Assembly (NCBI GenBank): GCA_965278945.1
Contig: OZ257128.1
Span: forward strand, 2,418,001-2,482,000
Direction of reading: 5' to 3'
Length of the DNA: 64,000 nt
Source: UBA10649 sp965278945
GTDB taxonomy: Bacteria; Actinomycetota; Actinomycetes; S36-B12
Every line of letters begins with the position of its first letter. Positions within the stretch are counted from its first letter, which is position 1. The position numbers were made by a program, and so were the translations under genes. Below, one piece after another: positions 7,491 through 15,960 of this stretch. Under the pieces are notes generated by a model, which was not told the DNA's origin, did no database searches, and saw only the letters and a program-made list of their open reading frames with translations.

Positions 7491-9257
7491 CTAGCGAGCC
7501 AGGGCCGGGTGCTGCAGCGGCTCGGGCTCGAAGAAGCCGTCACCGTTCACACCAGGCGTGAGCCACATGGTGTGGTTGATCTTCTTGATATCGCCCGCGG
7601 TCTTGGCGTTGCTCATCGAGTTGAGCGCGGCAACCGCGTTGATCCACTGGACCTGGCTGTCCATCGAGAAGACGCAGTGTCCAACGCCGCTGCCATTGAG
7701 CTTGGCCACGGACAATGCCGTGTCAGGCGCCTTGGCTCCGGGCAGGAATGACGTCCAGCCATCCTCAGGAGGCGAGGTGTAGAACTGCGAGGACCGCAGC
7801 AGCACACCCTGCTTCTTCGCACTCGCCGCAAGCAGCTTGTGGAACTCAAAGGAGTTGCCCGCCGGCACGATGGAGTCGTACGTGGTCGACAAGAACACTG
7901 TTGGCACCGAGTACTTGCCGGTCGGGGCCGGAAGGGACTTGACGGCCGAGACCGCTGCGGGGTTGGCCGGGAAGCGAACCGTCGCGTTGCCCTTCGATGC
8001 GTCGAGCGTTCCCAGCATGACCTTGAGCACGCCGCCGGCGATTGCCGTCGATGCGTTCAGGGTGTCGCCGAACTCGCCGGACTGCTCGGGAGTGAGCAGG
8101 TTGGTGTACGAGACCTCAACGTTGTCGTTGAAGTTCGCCGACTCCGTCGCCGGGATCGAGGCGATCGCACGTGCGCGCTGCTCGAGCTCGTAACGGCCGA
8201 GGATGCCCAGAGCAGCGGCCCCTCCGACGTTCTGCAGCATTGCCACGGTCGAGCTAGCACCGGCGGTAACCGGCGAGTAGCCCTGAGCCGACGCCGCGCT
8301 CGGTGCCGCTGCCGGGCCAATGGCCGGGTTGGCAGCGAGAGTCGCGATGATCGGGTTGACGGTGATGCCGTCGTAGACCGCCGACTTGGTCGGCAGTCCG
8401 CCCAGGAGGCCGGCCAGCAGGTTGGCCTGCGCGGTCGGGAACTTGGCGGCCGAGATCGGGTTGGTCGCGACCGAGTTCAACGTTCCCAGGACCGTCGCCA
8501 GATCGCTCAGTGCCTGCGGGTAGCTCTGGTAGTTAGCCACTCGCAGCGTGGGAGCAATCAGGGTCTTCCAGGTGAACATCACGGACATCGCCGTGTTGAA
8601 CGCCTGCTCCGGGCCCATGAGGACACCGCAGGCCGGCAGCGAGCCGGCGATCTTCGACGGGTTGCGCTCGGCGATCGTCTGGCTGATGAGTCCGCCAAGA
8701 GACGAACCCCAGACCAGGACCTTCTTCACGCCCGGGATGGCGCCAGCCTCGATGTGCGCCAGCATGGTCTCCCCTGCTTGCACACCCTCGGCCGTTGCCC
8801 AGCCCTGCTTCGCGTAACCGGTTCCGGCGAGGGCGTAGCCCTGCGCGAGAAGGTTGGTTGCGACGGTCGTATTCGGGGCAACGTCGGCGCTGTTGCCGCC
8901 CATGAAGGCGACATCGGAGCCAAAGGCGGCCGCGAATGACGGGACCGACAGCCTGACGGCGGTCGGATCCGTCGTCAGGCCCAGCGGGGCCGCGAGGGCT
9001 GCCGGGACGGGGGTACCGATCCGGTAGCCATGCGAGTACAGGAGCACGGTGCCGTTGAAGTTCGCGGGCATCATGATCTTGCCGGGGCTCACACCGAGCG
9101 ACCCGTTCAGGGACACGTCACACGTGGCTCCCGCTGCACACGCATCGACCGCGCTTGCCGACGTTGCGGTCATCGGCAGGGCGACGACCACGAGGCCAGC
9201 GGTAGCTACTGCCGCGACGAGGCGACGGTTGACAGACATTCTCATATTCGTCCTCAT
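7491..9257 (-). CDS. Secreted alpha/beta hydrolase coupled to the liv operon
   Basis: A 588-residue predicted exported hydrolase. The N-terminus has a signal peptide: basic residues, then LVAAVATAGLVVVALPM, with likely cleavage near ASA-VDA. The fold's nucleophile elbow is GSSLGG inside VLVWGSSLGGLISQ. A plausible acid lies in TTYDSIVPAG and the histidine in GSGVGHCVF. The start at 9257 overlaps the stop of the binding-protein gene (ATGA), so it is translated with the importer; ATGs at 9245 and 9239 are alternatives. Being the last gene of an importer operon, it may release the imported compound from an ester or amide outside the cell. That role is inference. The exact substrate class is unknown. 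Confidence 0.8.
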   Translation of the reverse strand: MRTNMRMSVNRRLVAAVATAGLVVVALPMTATSASAVDACAAGATCDVSLNGSLGVSPGKIMMPANFNGTVLLYSHGYRIGTPVPAALAAPLGLTTDPTAVRLSVPSFAAAFGSDVAFMGGNSADVAPNTTVATNLLAQGYALAGTGYAKQGWATAEGVQAGETMLAHIEAGAIPGVKKVLVWGSSLGGLISQTIAERNPSKIAGSLPACGVLMGPEQAFNTAMSVMFTWKTLIAPTLRVANYQSYPQALSDLATVLGTLNSVATNPISAAKFPTAQANLLAGLLGGLPTKSAVYDGITVNPIIATLAANPAIGPAAAPSAASAQGYSPVTAGASSTVAMLQNVGGAAALGILGRYELEQRARAIASIPATESANFNDNVEVSYTNLLTPEQSGEFGDTLNASTAIAGGVLKVMLGTLDASKGNATVRFPANPAAVSAVKSLPAPTGKYSVPTVFLSTTYDSIVPAGNSFEFHKLLAASAKKQGVLLRSSQFYTSPPEDGWTSFLPGAKAPDTALSVAKLNGSGVGHCVFSMDSQVQWINAVAALNSMSNAKTAGDIKKINHTMWLTPGVNGDGFFEPEPLQHPALAR

Positions 9258-10540
9258 GGCAGGAGCTTGCGGGTGGGAGCGCCGGGCTTGAACGTCGTCT
9301 GCTTCGCTGCACCGGACGAGGAGCTCGTCGCGGTCATGATGTAGCTGGTCAGACGCTGCAGGTTGCCCGAGCCGTCGTACTGGCCCATGTAGAAACCGGT
9401 GAGGCCCTGATGCGTGCCCTTGCCGATCACCATCGGAACCGCTGCCGCGGAGCGGAACGTGGCGGCCTTGGTCTGCAGGGCGTTCACGAGTCCGGTACGG
9501 GTCAGGTTGGTGCCGGCCGCCTTGAGTGCCTGGGACAGGACGTAGGCGGTGTTGATGCCGTAGTAGGTGTAGAAGTTCCACGGCAGGCCGTTACGGTCCG
9601 CGATGACCTTCATCTGCGACACGAACGCGTTGCCCGTGTCCTGGATCGGCACGAGGAAGCTCGGTGCGTAGATGCCCTTCATCAGGGTGCTAGCAGCCGC
9701 GCCCAGCGATGCGCCGAGGATGGACGGGTCCGAGCCAACCGAGGTGACCATCCACGTCGGAGCGAACGCGCTACGGGCGGCCGTGCCGAGCAGCTGTGCG
9801 GTCGCGGACGTGACACCGAAGAACACCACGAGCTCGCAACCGGCAGCCTTGAGCTTCGTCACCTGAGCGGTGAACGGAGCGGCCTGCTGGCCGGAGAAGT
9901 ACGAGGTGGTCTCGGCGAAGTTCATGCCCGCGGCCTTGAAGCCGGTCTCGGCGTTCTCGCCGAACTCGCCGTCCTGGTAGAACAGGCAGGCCTTCTTCGA
10001 GTTCAGTGCCGGCGTGTTCTTGATGTAGTACGCCATGACCTTGGCTTCGACCGTGTACGACGGGAAGTACGGGAAGGTCATCGGGAACTTGGAGGGGTTG
10101 TCGAAGGACGTGCCGCCCGTGTTGACGAAGACGTCAGGGATGCCGCGACGGTTGAGGTCGGCAACGACAGCAGAGTGAGTCGGCGTGCCGAGCGCTCCGA
10201 ACATCGCGAAGATCTTGTCGCGAAGGATGAGCTGGCTCGTGCACTTGCGCGTCTCGGCGGGGTTGTACTTGTCGTCGCAGACCACGTACTTGATCTTGCG
10301 GCCGTTGATTCCGCCGTTGGCGTTCACGTAGTTGAAGTACGCCAGGGAAGCGGGCGCAATGTCCTTGTATCCGGGCGACGCGGGACCGGTCAGCGGAACG
10401 GTCGTTCCGATCACGATCTGCGAACTACTGACTCCGGGATCGGCGGCTGGCGCCGACGCTCCGGCTGGTGCGGCGATGGCTAGGCCGACGGCCGCCACCA
10501 CCCCAAGTGCGACCACGCGGGTCGCAATAACTCTGCTCAC
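9254..10540 (-). CDS. livK: Branched-chain amino acid-type ABC transporter substrate-binding protein
   Basis: A periplasmic-binding-fold protein of about 428 residues (Leu/Ile/Val-binding type I family). A signal peptide (VIATRVVALGVVAAVGLA) precedes the mature start near ASAPAADPG. Family blocks include IVIGTTVPLTGPASPG, NANGGINGRKIKYVVCDD and ACLFYQDGEFGENAETG. The GTG at 10540 is chosen because GGGGAGG lies seven bases upstream; the ATG at 10546 would leave only one base. It is separated from livM by about 140 bases, so it may have an extra promoter giving higher expression. The true ligand may be an amino acid, amide or aromatic acid. Confidence 0.87.
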   Translation of the reverse strand: MSRVIATRVVALGVVAAVGLAIAAPAGASAPAADPGVSSSQIVIGTTVPLTGPASPGYKDIAPASLAYFNYVNANGGINGRKIKYVVCDDKYNPAETRKCTSQLILRDKIFAMFGALGTPTHSAVVADLNRRGIPDVFVNTGGTSFDNPSKFPMTFPYFPSYTVEAKVMAYYIKNTPALNSKKACLFYQDGEFGENAETGFKAAGMNFAETTSYFSGQQAAPFTAQVTKLKAAGCELVVFFGVTSATAQLLGTAARSAFAPTWMVTSVGSDPSILGASLGAAASTLMKGIYAPSFLVPIQDTGNAFVSQMKVIADRNGLPWNFYTYYGINTAYVLSQALKAAGTNLTRTGLVNALQTKAATFRSAAAVPMVIGKGTHQGLTGFYMGQYDGSGNLQRLTSYIMTATSSSSGAAKQTTFKPGAPTRKLLP

Positions 10541-10682
10541 GGACATTCCTCCCCAAGAAGGGCGCACGGACGACGCCTTAGTGACTGTTTATTGCGTGCT
10601 GGTGAATCTTTGATTGCCATCCGTTAACGCAATGTGTTTTGGAGAGTACCTACCAGCCGGTAACCCCGCAACAACTTTGCAG

Positions 10683-12107
10683 TTAGCGGTTCGGACGTAC
10701 CCGTTTCGTTACCTTTGCAAGAAGGTCTTGCACGGATCCGACAATTCCGCCCGGAGCCACGAGCACGACCAGGACGACCAGCAGTCCGTAGATCAGGTTG
10801 GGGGCGTTGTTGGTGACCTGCTCCTCCCAGCCACGATCACCCGCCGCGCTGTGAATGAACTCCGGCAGCCAGACGAGAAGGACCGCGCCGATCACCGCTC
10901 CCAGCAGGGCCGAGCGACCGCCGAGGACCACGCCGACCAGCAGCGACAAGGACAGGCCAAGGGCGAAGGCTCCGGGTCCGACATAAGACAGGATCTGGGC
11001 GAACACTCCTCCGGCCAGGGCCGCGAAGAAGCTGCTGATGGCGAACGCGCTGATCTTCGACCAGGCCGGCGACATGCCGGAGACGGCCGCCGCGACCGGA
11101 TCGTCGCGGACCGCACGCCAGACGTTGCCCTGGCGGCCACGCACGAGGTTCAAGGCCATGAACAGCACGATGCACGCAACGAGGATCGACAGGCCCGCCT
11201 GCCAGTGCTCGATCACGAAGCCGCCGTCGACGCCGAGGTCTCCTCCGCTATCGGTCCCCGATACATCGGTTCCCGAGGTGTCGACCGGCCCCGCAGACGC
11301 ACCATCGGAGGGGAAGTTCTCGTCCGTGAGCAGGTCGCCGGGGTCGGTCGAGGCGCCGTCCGAGGGGAAGTTCTCATCGGTCAGGAGGTCCCCCGGCGCA
11401 ACCGAGGCGTCCGCCGAGGGGAAGTTCTCGTCCGTCAGGAGGTCCCCCGGCGCAACCGAGCCCCCGTCTGACGGGAAGTTCTCATCCGTCAGCAGGTCGC
11501 CGGCGCCCGCGGAGCCGACGTCTGAGGGAAGCTCCTCCTGCGAGGTCGGAAGCTCGGAGGTGAACTGGTCTTCCTCGGCCCCGGTATCGACGGGGGCGTA
11601 GCCGCCTTCGGGGAACGGCACGGTGAGCATCAGGCCGTTCTCGCCGCCGAGCAGGTCGGGGAACCGGTTCGCGATCGCAGGAACGCCAACGGCAATGCCC
11701 AGGGTCAGGCCCGCGAGGTACGGGCCCTTGAGCCGGGCACCCAGGCCGCCGATGATCAGGCCGAAGACGATTCCGCCGATGCCGGCGAAGACCATCGCCC
11801 ACCAGCCGTTCATCGGCACGCCGATGATCGGCACCGTCTGCCAGTTCAAAGAGACCAGGGCGAACGAGTACGCACCGATCGCCATCAAGGCGCCATTGCC
11901 CAGCGACACCTGTCCGGACAGTCCGACGAGGATGACCATGCCGAACATCGCCGCCGCGTACATGCCGGCGAGCGCGATGTAGTAGTTCGTCAGCGGGTCG
12001 ACGCGATCTGTGACCGCGCTGAGCACCAGGAAGATCACGACGACGAACAGCAGGTGCGTGACCAGTCGTGCTCCGGGCAGGCGAAGGGCGCTTCGTAGCT
12101 TCTCCAT
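10683..12107 (-). CDS. livM: LivM-type ABC permease with a repeat-bearing loop insertion
   Basis: A 474-residue inner-membrane permease of the branched-chain amino-acid importer family, long for LivM (about 320-350). Membrane segments include VVVIFLVLSAV and AMFGMVILVGLSGQVSLGNG. The cytoplasmic coupling motif is VWRAVRDDPVAAAVSGM. Between the segment ending NRFPDLLGGENGL (~175) and HWQAGLSILV (~305) is an extra loop of about 110 acidic residues carrying four copies of an 18-residue repeat, predicted outside the membrane. The ATG abuts the livH stop (TAG-ATG). Confidence 0.9.
   Translation of the reverse strand: MEKLRSALRLPGARLVTHLLFVVVIFLVLSAVTDRVDPLTNYYIALAGMYAAAMFGMVILVGLSGQVSLGNGALMAIGAYSFALVSLNWQTVPIIGVPMNGWWAMVFAGIGGIVFGLIIGGLGARLKGPYLAGLTLGIAVGVPAIANRFPDLLGGENGLMLTVPFPEGGYAPVDTGAEEDQFTSELPTSQEELPSDVGSAGAGDLLTDENFPSDGGSVAPGDLLTDENFPSADASVAPGDLLTDENFPSDGASTDPGDLLTDENFPSDGASAGPVDTSGTDVSGTDSGGDLGVDGGFVIEHWQAGLSILVACIVLFMALNLVRGRQGNVWRAVRDDPVAAAVSGMSPAWSKISAFAISSFFAALAGGVFAQILSYVGPGAFALGLSLSLLVGVVLGGRSALLGAVIGAVLLVWLPEFIHSAAGDRGWEEQVTNNAPNLIYGLLVVLVVLVAPGGIVGSVQDLLAKVTKRVRPNR
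11295..11498 (-). repeat. 54-bp in-frame tandem repeat within livM (3.8 copies)
   Basis: Four units begin at 11498, 11444, 11390 and 11336 (minus strand). Each encodes DLLTDENFPSDGxSxxPG, residues 204-271 of LivM. The unit is in frame, so copy number can change without breaking the protein. Copies differ by a few bases each, mostly in the variable SVAPG/STDPG part. Confidence 0.95.
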
Positions 12108-12986
12108 CTAGACCGCCCTCGAGTTTCCGTGCCCGAATATGCCGTCAGGTTTCAACAGCAAGTTGAGCGCGAGGAGCACGAGTGCCACGACGGGAGCGTT
12201 GCTGGAATCGCTGTAGCCGGAAACCAGGGACAAGATCAGCCCCGTGAAGATACCCATCGACACGGCACCGACCAGGCTGTCCAGGCCGCCGATGACGGCC
12301 GCGGTGAAGGCGAAGACGAGCAGGATGTCGAAGCTGTTCGGCGACAAGGTCGCGGTCGGCGCGACGAGAACGCCGGCCACCGCACCCACGACTCCGGCGA
12401 TCGCCCAGCCCACCGTGAGCGTCTGGTTCACGCGCACGCCCGACAGCCGCGCCACCTCGGGATTGAAGGCCGTCGCGCGCATCGACAGTCCCAGATTGGT
12501 CTTGGTGAACAGCAGCGTGAGGCCCACGACCATCAGCGCGGTGATCCCGATGACGACGAGGTCGTAGACCGACAGCGGCCATTCGCGCCCGAACGCCGTG
12601 ATTCCCGAGTTGTCGAAGGGCTGTGAGTACGCCTGCTGGTCACCGCCCCAGATCATCCCGGCGGCGGCCTGCAGCGCGATGAGCACCCCGAAGGTGGCGA
12701 TGATCGCGCCCGAGGTGTCCGCCCGCTTCACCGGTCGCAGGACGAGGTACTGGACGATCACGCCGAGCACGGCGCCCGCGACCAGGGCGCCCGCCAGCGC
12801 GATGAACCAGTTGCCGGTGGAATTCTGGATCGAGAATCCGATGAAGGTCGTGAACATCGCCTGGCCGACCTGGGCGAAGTTGACCACCCGGGTGGCGCGC
12901 CACGTCAGGACCAGGGCGAGCGCGAGCAGGCCGATGATGGCGCCTGAACCGAGCCCCCCGAGCAGGTAGTCGATGAAGTTCGTCAT
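12108..12986 (-). CDS. livH: LivH-type ABC permease
   Basis: A 292-residue membrane permease that pairs with LivM. It opens with the LivH-type block DYLLGGLGSGAIIGLLALAL and carries VNFAQVGQAMF, FNPEVARLSGVRVN and AAVIGGLDSLVGAV. About eight membrane segments and normal length. It is transcribed after livF and directly before livM. Confidence 0.93.
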   Translation of the reverse strand: MTNFIDYLLGGLGSGAIIGLLALALVLTWRATRVVNFAQVGQAMFTTFIGFSIQNSTGNWFIALAGALVAGAVLGVIVQYLVLRPVKRADTSGAIIATFGVLIALQAAAGMIWGGDQQAYSQPFDNSGITAFGREWPLSVYDLVVIGITALMVVGLTLLFTKTNLGLSMRATAFNPEVARLSGVRVNQTLTVGWAIAGVVGAVAGVLVAPTATLSPNSFDILLVFAFTAAVIGGLDSLVGAVSMGIFTGLILSLVSGYSDSSNAPVVALVLLALNLLLKPDGIFGHGNSRAV

Positions 12987-13013
12987 GTCGTCGTCTTCCC
13001 GGTCATCTCAGGC

Positions 13014-13718
13014 CTAGTAGCCGAGGTAGGCATGTCGGAGTTCGTCATGCGAGGCGATGTCCGAGGACGAGCCCGACATCACGACCTGGCCCAGGTTGAA
13101 GACCACGCCCTGGCTCGCCACCCGAAGCGCGGTGACCGCGTTCTGCTCGACGAGGAGTACCGCGAGGTTCGCCTCGGTGGCCAGTCGCTTCACCAGTTCG
13201 AGGATCTGGGTGACGATCAGGGGCGCAAGGCCAAGTGAGGGCTCGTCGAGGAGCAGGCACTGCGGCTCGCACATCAGAGCTCGACCGATGGCCAGCTGCT
13301 GGCGCTCGCCGCCGCTGAGGGTGTCGGCCCGCATCTTCTGGCGCTCGCCCAGGACGGGGAACAGGTCGAAGACCTCGGCCTGGCTGCTGGCGCGCGCTGC
13401 GCGCGAGCGCCACATGCCGCCAAGCCGCAGGTTCTCGTCGACGGTGAGCTCGGGGACGGTGGACCTGCCCTCGGGCACGAGTGCGACACCCATGCGGACG
13501 ATGTCCTCTGCCCGGTGTCCGGTGATGGTGTTGCCATCCAAGGTCGCCGATCCGGTCGCCGGCTTCACCAGTCCGGCGAGAGTGCGCATGAGCGTCGACT
13601 TGCCCGCTCCGTTGGCTCCGATGACGGCGGTGACCTCTCCCCTGGGCACCTCGATGGACACGTGCGACAGAGCGTGGACAGGTCCGTAGTTGACGCTGAG
13701 GTCGGTGATCGTGAGCAT
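13014..13718 (-). CDS. livF: LivF-type ABC transporter ATPase
   Basis: A 234-residue ATPase driving the importer. Walker A is GANGAGKST, the signature LSGGERQQLAIGRAL, Walker B CLLLDEPSLGLAP, with the switch His in LLVEQNA-type context. The ATG overlaps the livG stop by one base (TGATG) and has GGAGGGGG upstream, which settles the start. A longer open frame extending upstream in this phase is overlap with livG. Confidence 0.93.
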   Translation of the reverse strand: MLTITDLSVNYGPVHALSHVSIEVPRGEVTAVIGANGAGKSTLMRTLAGLVKPATGSATLDGNTITGHRAEDIVRMGVALVPEGRSTVPELTVDENLRLGGMWRSRAARASSQAEVFDLFPVLGERQKMRADTLSGGERQQLAIGRALMCEPQCLLLDEPSLGLAPLIVTQILELVKRLATEANLAVLLVEQNAVTALRVASQGVVFNLGQVVMSGSSSDIASHDELRHAYLGY

Positions 13719-14500
13719 CAGGCCGCCCCCTCCTGGCCGAGGTAGGCCTCCAGCACGGCCGGGTCGTTGCGGACCTGCTCGGGAGTACCCGAGGCGATGA
13801 CCTTGCCGGCATCGAGTACCCAGATGAGATCGCAGACGGACATGACCAGCTCCATGTGATGCTCGACGAGCAGCACGGTGCGCTCGGGAACCCAGCTTCT
13901 GATCAGTCGCTCGAGCTCGGTCATGTCGGCCGCGCCGATCCCGCCCGCCGGCTCGTCGAGCAGCAGGATCTTCGGGTCGGAGACGAGGGCGCGGGCCATC
14001 GCCACCTTCTTCTGAACGGGGTACGGCATCTCGCCCGGCAGCCGGCCGGCCTCGTTCGCCACGCCCAGTTCCTCGAGCGCCTCCAGGGAGCGGATCCGCA
14101 GGCGCTCGGTCTCGATATCCGTCCACGGCATGGCGAGGGTCTGGGAGATGATCCCGCTGCGAACCCGAGATGAGCCGCCGAGCATGACGTTCTCCAGCGC
14201 GGTCAGGCTGCCGAACAGCCCGACGCCCTGAAGGGTCCGCGAGATGCCCTTCTTCGTCAGGTGGTGCGCCTTGATGTGCTTGAGGCGATGACCTTCGTAG
14301 ATGACATCACCGGAGTCGGCCTTCACGAAGCCGCTGATGACGTTGAACACCGTCGTCTTGCCGGCGCCGTTGGGTCCGATGAGCCCGGTGACCTTGCCGC
14401 GCGGAACCTCGATGCTCACTCCGTCGAGGATCTGCAATCCACTCAACCGGACCTTGATGTCCGAGAGTTGAAGCAACGTTTCGGCGTCAGGGGCCGCCAC
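13718..14500 (-). CDS. livG: LivG-type ABC transporter ATPase
   Basis: A 260-residue ATPase, partner of LivF. Walker A is GPNGAGKTT, Walker B ILLLDEPAGG, H-loop LLVEHHMELV. The signature motif is degenerate: MPYPVQKKVAMARAL replaces the usual LSxGxQ form, so the Gly of the signature is missing. A heterodimer with LivF could still hydrolyse ATP at one competent site. The GTG start has GGAG eight bases upstream. It is the first gene of the operon. Confidence 0.9.
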   Translation of the reverse strand: MAAPDAETLLQLSDIKVRLSGLQILDGVSIEVPRGKVTGLIGPNGAGKTTVFNVISGFVKADSGDVIYEGHRLKHIKAHHLTKKGISRTLQGVGLFGSLTALENVMLGGSSRVRSGIISQTLAMPWTDIETERLRIRSLEALEELGVANEAGRLPGEMPYPVQKKVAMARALVSDPKILLLDEPAGGIGAADMTELERLIRSWVPERTVLLVEHHMELVMSVCDLIWVLDAGKVIASGTPEQVRNDPAVLEAYLGQEGAA

Positions 14501-14558
14501 GGATCACACTCCTCATAAGTCTCGTGCGCAGCACGCGCCTCATTGCGCGGTGGCTCAG

Positions 14559-14585
14559 TCTGTACTCGGCAGTAACCGTGGTCAA
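14559..14585 (-). promoter_or_regulatory. Tentative livG operon promoter
   Basis: On the minus strand TTGACC (14585-14580) is followed after 15 bases by TACAGA (14564-14559). The spacing is short, so the call is weak. A 10-base direct repeat GATTGGGACA at 14598-14607 and 14611-14620 lies just upstream and could be a regulator site. Confidence 0.3.
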
Positions 14586-14622
14586 CAGGATTCGTCAGAT
14601 TGGGACAACTGATTGGGACAGC

Positions 14623-14660
14623 AGTAGAGGTGGCCCGGAAAAATCCGGACCACCTCTACT
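14623..14660 (-). terminator. Terminator after rplK-rplA
   Basis: An 11-bp stem (AGTAGAGGTGG with its complement), one mismatch, then five more pairs and an AAAA loop, 16 bases past the rplA stop. It separates the ribosomal genes from the liv operon. Confidence 0.8.
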
Positions 14661-14676
14661 CACGTGCTCGGACGGG

Positions 14677-15390
14677 CTAGACCTCGTCCTCGGCAAGCAG
14701 GTTCTTGACCCGGTTCGGGTCCACCGGGACGCCTGGGCCCATGCTCGACGACATTGTCGCCTTGCGGACGTAGCGACCCTTGGCTGCCGACGGCTTCAGC
14801 CGCAGGACCTCGTCCAGGGCGGCCGCATAGTTCTCGACCAGCGCCTGCTCGGAGAAGGATGCCTTGCCGATCGGGAACGCGAGGTTGGAGTGCTTGTCGA
14901 CGCGGAACTCGATCTTTCCGCCCTTGATCTCCGTGACCGCCTTGGCGACGTCGACGGTGACCGTGCCGGTCTTCGGGTTCGGCATGAGTCCGCGAGGTCC
15001 GAGGACCTTGCCGAGCGTGCCGACCTTGCCCATGAGATCGGGGGTGGCGACGGCGGCGTCGAAGTCGGTCCAGCCTGCGCGGACCTTCTCGATCATGTCG
15101 TCGGAACCGACGAAGTCGGCGCCTGCTGCGCGGGCCTCATCGGCCTTGTCGCCATTGGCGAACACGAGGACACGAGCGGTCTTGCCCGTGCCGTGCGGGA
15201 GGTTCACGGTGCCGCGAACCATCTGGTCGGCCTTGCGGGGGTCGACGCCCAGCCGCATGGACACCTCGACCGTGGGGTCGAACTTGGTTGCGGTGCTGCC
15301 CTTGACGAGGCGGACGGCCGCGAGCGGCGCGTACAGCGCGTCTGCGTCGATCTTCTCTGCTGCGGCCCGGTAGGCCTTGCTGCGCTTCAT
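14677..15390 (-). CDS. rplA: 50S ribosomal protein L1
   Basis: A 237-residue L1 stalk protein. It has conserved blocks FDPTVEVSMRLGVDPRKADQ, VRGTVNLPHGTGK and LGPRGLMPNPKTGTV, and normal length. It follows rplK by 79 bases and ends before a hairpin terminator. Confidence 0.98.
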   Translation of the reverse strand: MKRSKAYRAAAEKIDADALYAPLAAVRLVKGSTATKFDPTVEVSMRLGVDPRKADQMVRGTVNLPHGTGKTARVLVFANGDKADEARAAGADFVGSDDMIEKVRAGWTDFDAAVATPDLMGKVGTLGKVLGPRGLMPNPKTGTVTVDVAKAVTEIKGGKIEFRVDKHSNLAFPIGKASFSEQALVENYAAALDEVLRLKPSAAKGRYVRKATMSSSMGPGVPVDPNRVKNLLAEDEV

Positions 15391-15469
15391 GTGCTTTCTG
15401 CTCCTTCGCAGTTAGTGGTGTGCGAGCCGCGCGCGACTCTCCCACTGGTGGTTGTCAGTCGTCGGCAGA

Positions 15470-15904
15470 TCAGCCGGCGACAGAGATGCCCATCTGGCGT
15501 GCGGTGCCCTCGATGATCTTCATCGCGGCGTCGACGTCATTGGCATTGAGGTCGGGCATCTTGGTCTCGGCGATCTCGCGAACCTGGGCGCGCGTGATGG
15601 AACCGGCCTTGACCTTGGGCGCATTGCCCGAGCCCTTGTCGAGCCCGGCAGCCTTGAGGATGAGCCTCGAGGCGGGCGGGGTCTTCAGAGTGAAGTCGAA
15701 CGAGCGGTCTTCGTAGACCGTGATCTCGACCGGAATCACGTTGCCGCGCTGGCTTTCCGTGGCGGCGTTGTATGCCTTGCAGAACTCCATGATGTTGACG
15801 CCGTGCTGGCCCAGTGCGGGACCAACCGGCGGCGCCGGGTTGGCTGCCCCAGCCTGGATCTGCAACTTGATCAGGCCGGCAACCTTCTTCTTCTTCGGTG
15901 CCAT
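15470..15904 (-). CDS. rplK: 50S ribosomal protein L11
   Basis: A 144-residue L11, part of the GTPase-associated centre. Conserved blocks are KLQIQAGAANPAPPVGPALG and GVNIMEFCKAYNA at the N-terminus, and the RNA-binding C-terminal half with LKTPPAS and KIIEGTARQMGI. It lies between nusG and rplA, as in most bacteria. Confidence 0.98.
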   Translation of the reverse strand: MAPKKKKVAGLIKLQIQAGAANPAPPVGPALGQHGVNIMEFCKAYNAATESQRGNVIPVEITVYEDRSFDFTLKTPPASRLILKAAGLDKGSGNAPKVKAGSITRAQVREIAETKMPDLNANDVDAAMKIIEGTARQMGISVAG

Positions 15905-15930
15905 GGTGTGTCGGGTCCTTCGTTGTCGTT

Positions 15931-15956
15931 ACCCCGCAGACGGCGTCCGCGGGGGT
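15931..15956 (-). promoter_or_regulatory. Stem-loop between nusG and rplK
   Basis: ACCCCGCAGACG and its complement (with one bulge and one G-T pair) form a GC-rich hairpin in the 56-base gap. It lacks a T-run. It could be an attenuator or mRNA processing site that sets rplKA apart from secE-nusG. Confidence 0.4.
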
Positions 15957-15960
15957 CTTC

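Noticed and set aside
11295..11498. Regularly spaced repeats as a possible CRISPR array
   Set aside because: Units are contiguous 54-bp in-frame codon repeats with no spacers, encoding part of LivM.
14677..15390. A riboswitch or separate promoter upstream of rplA
   Set aside because: The 79-base rplK-rplA gap shows no strong structure or promoter; normal co-transcription explains it.
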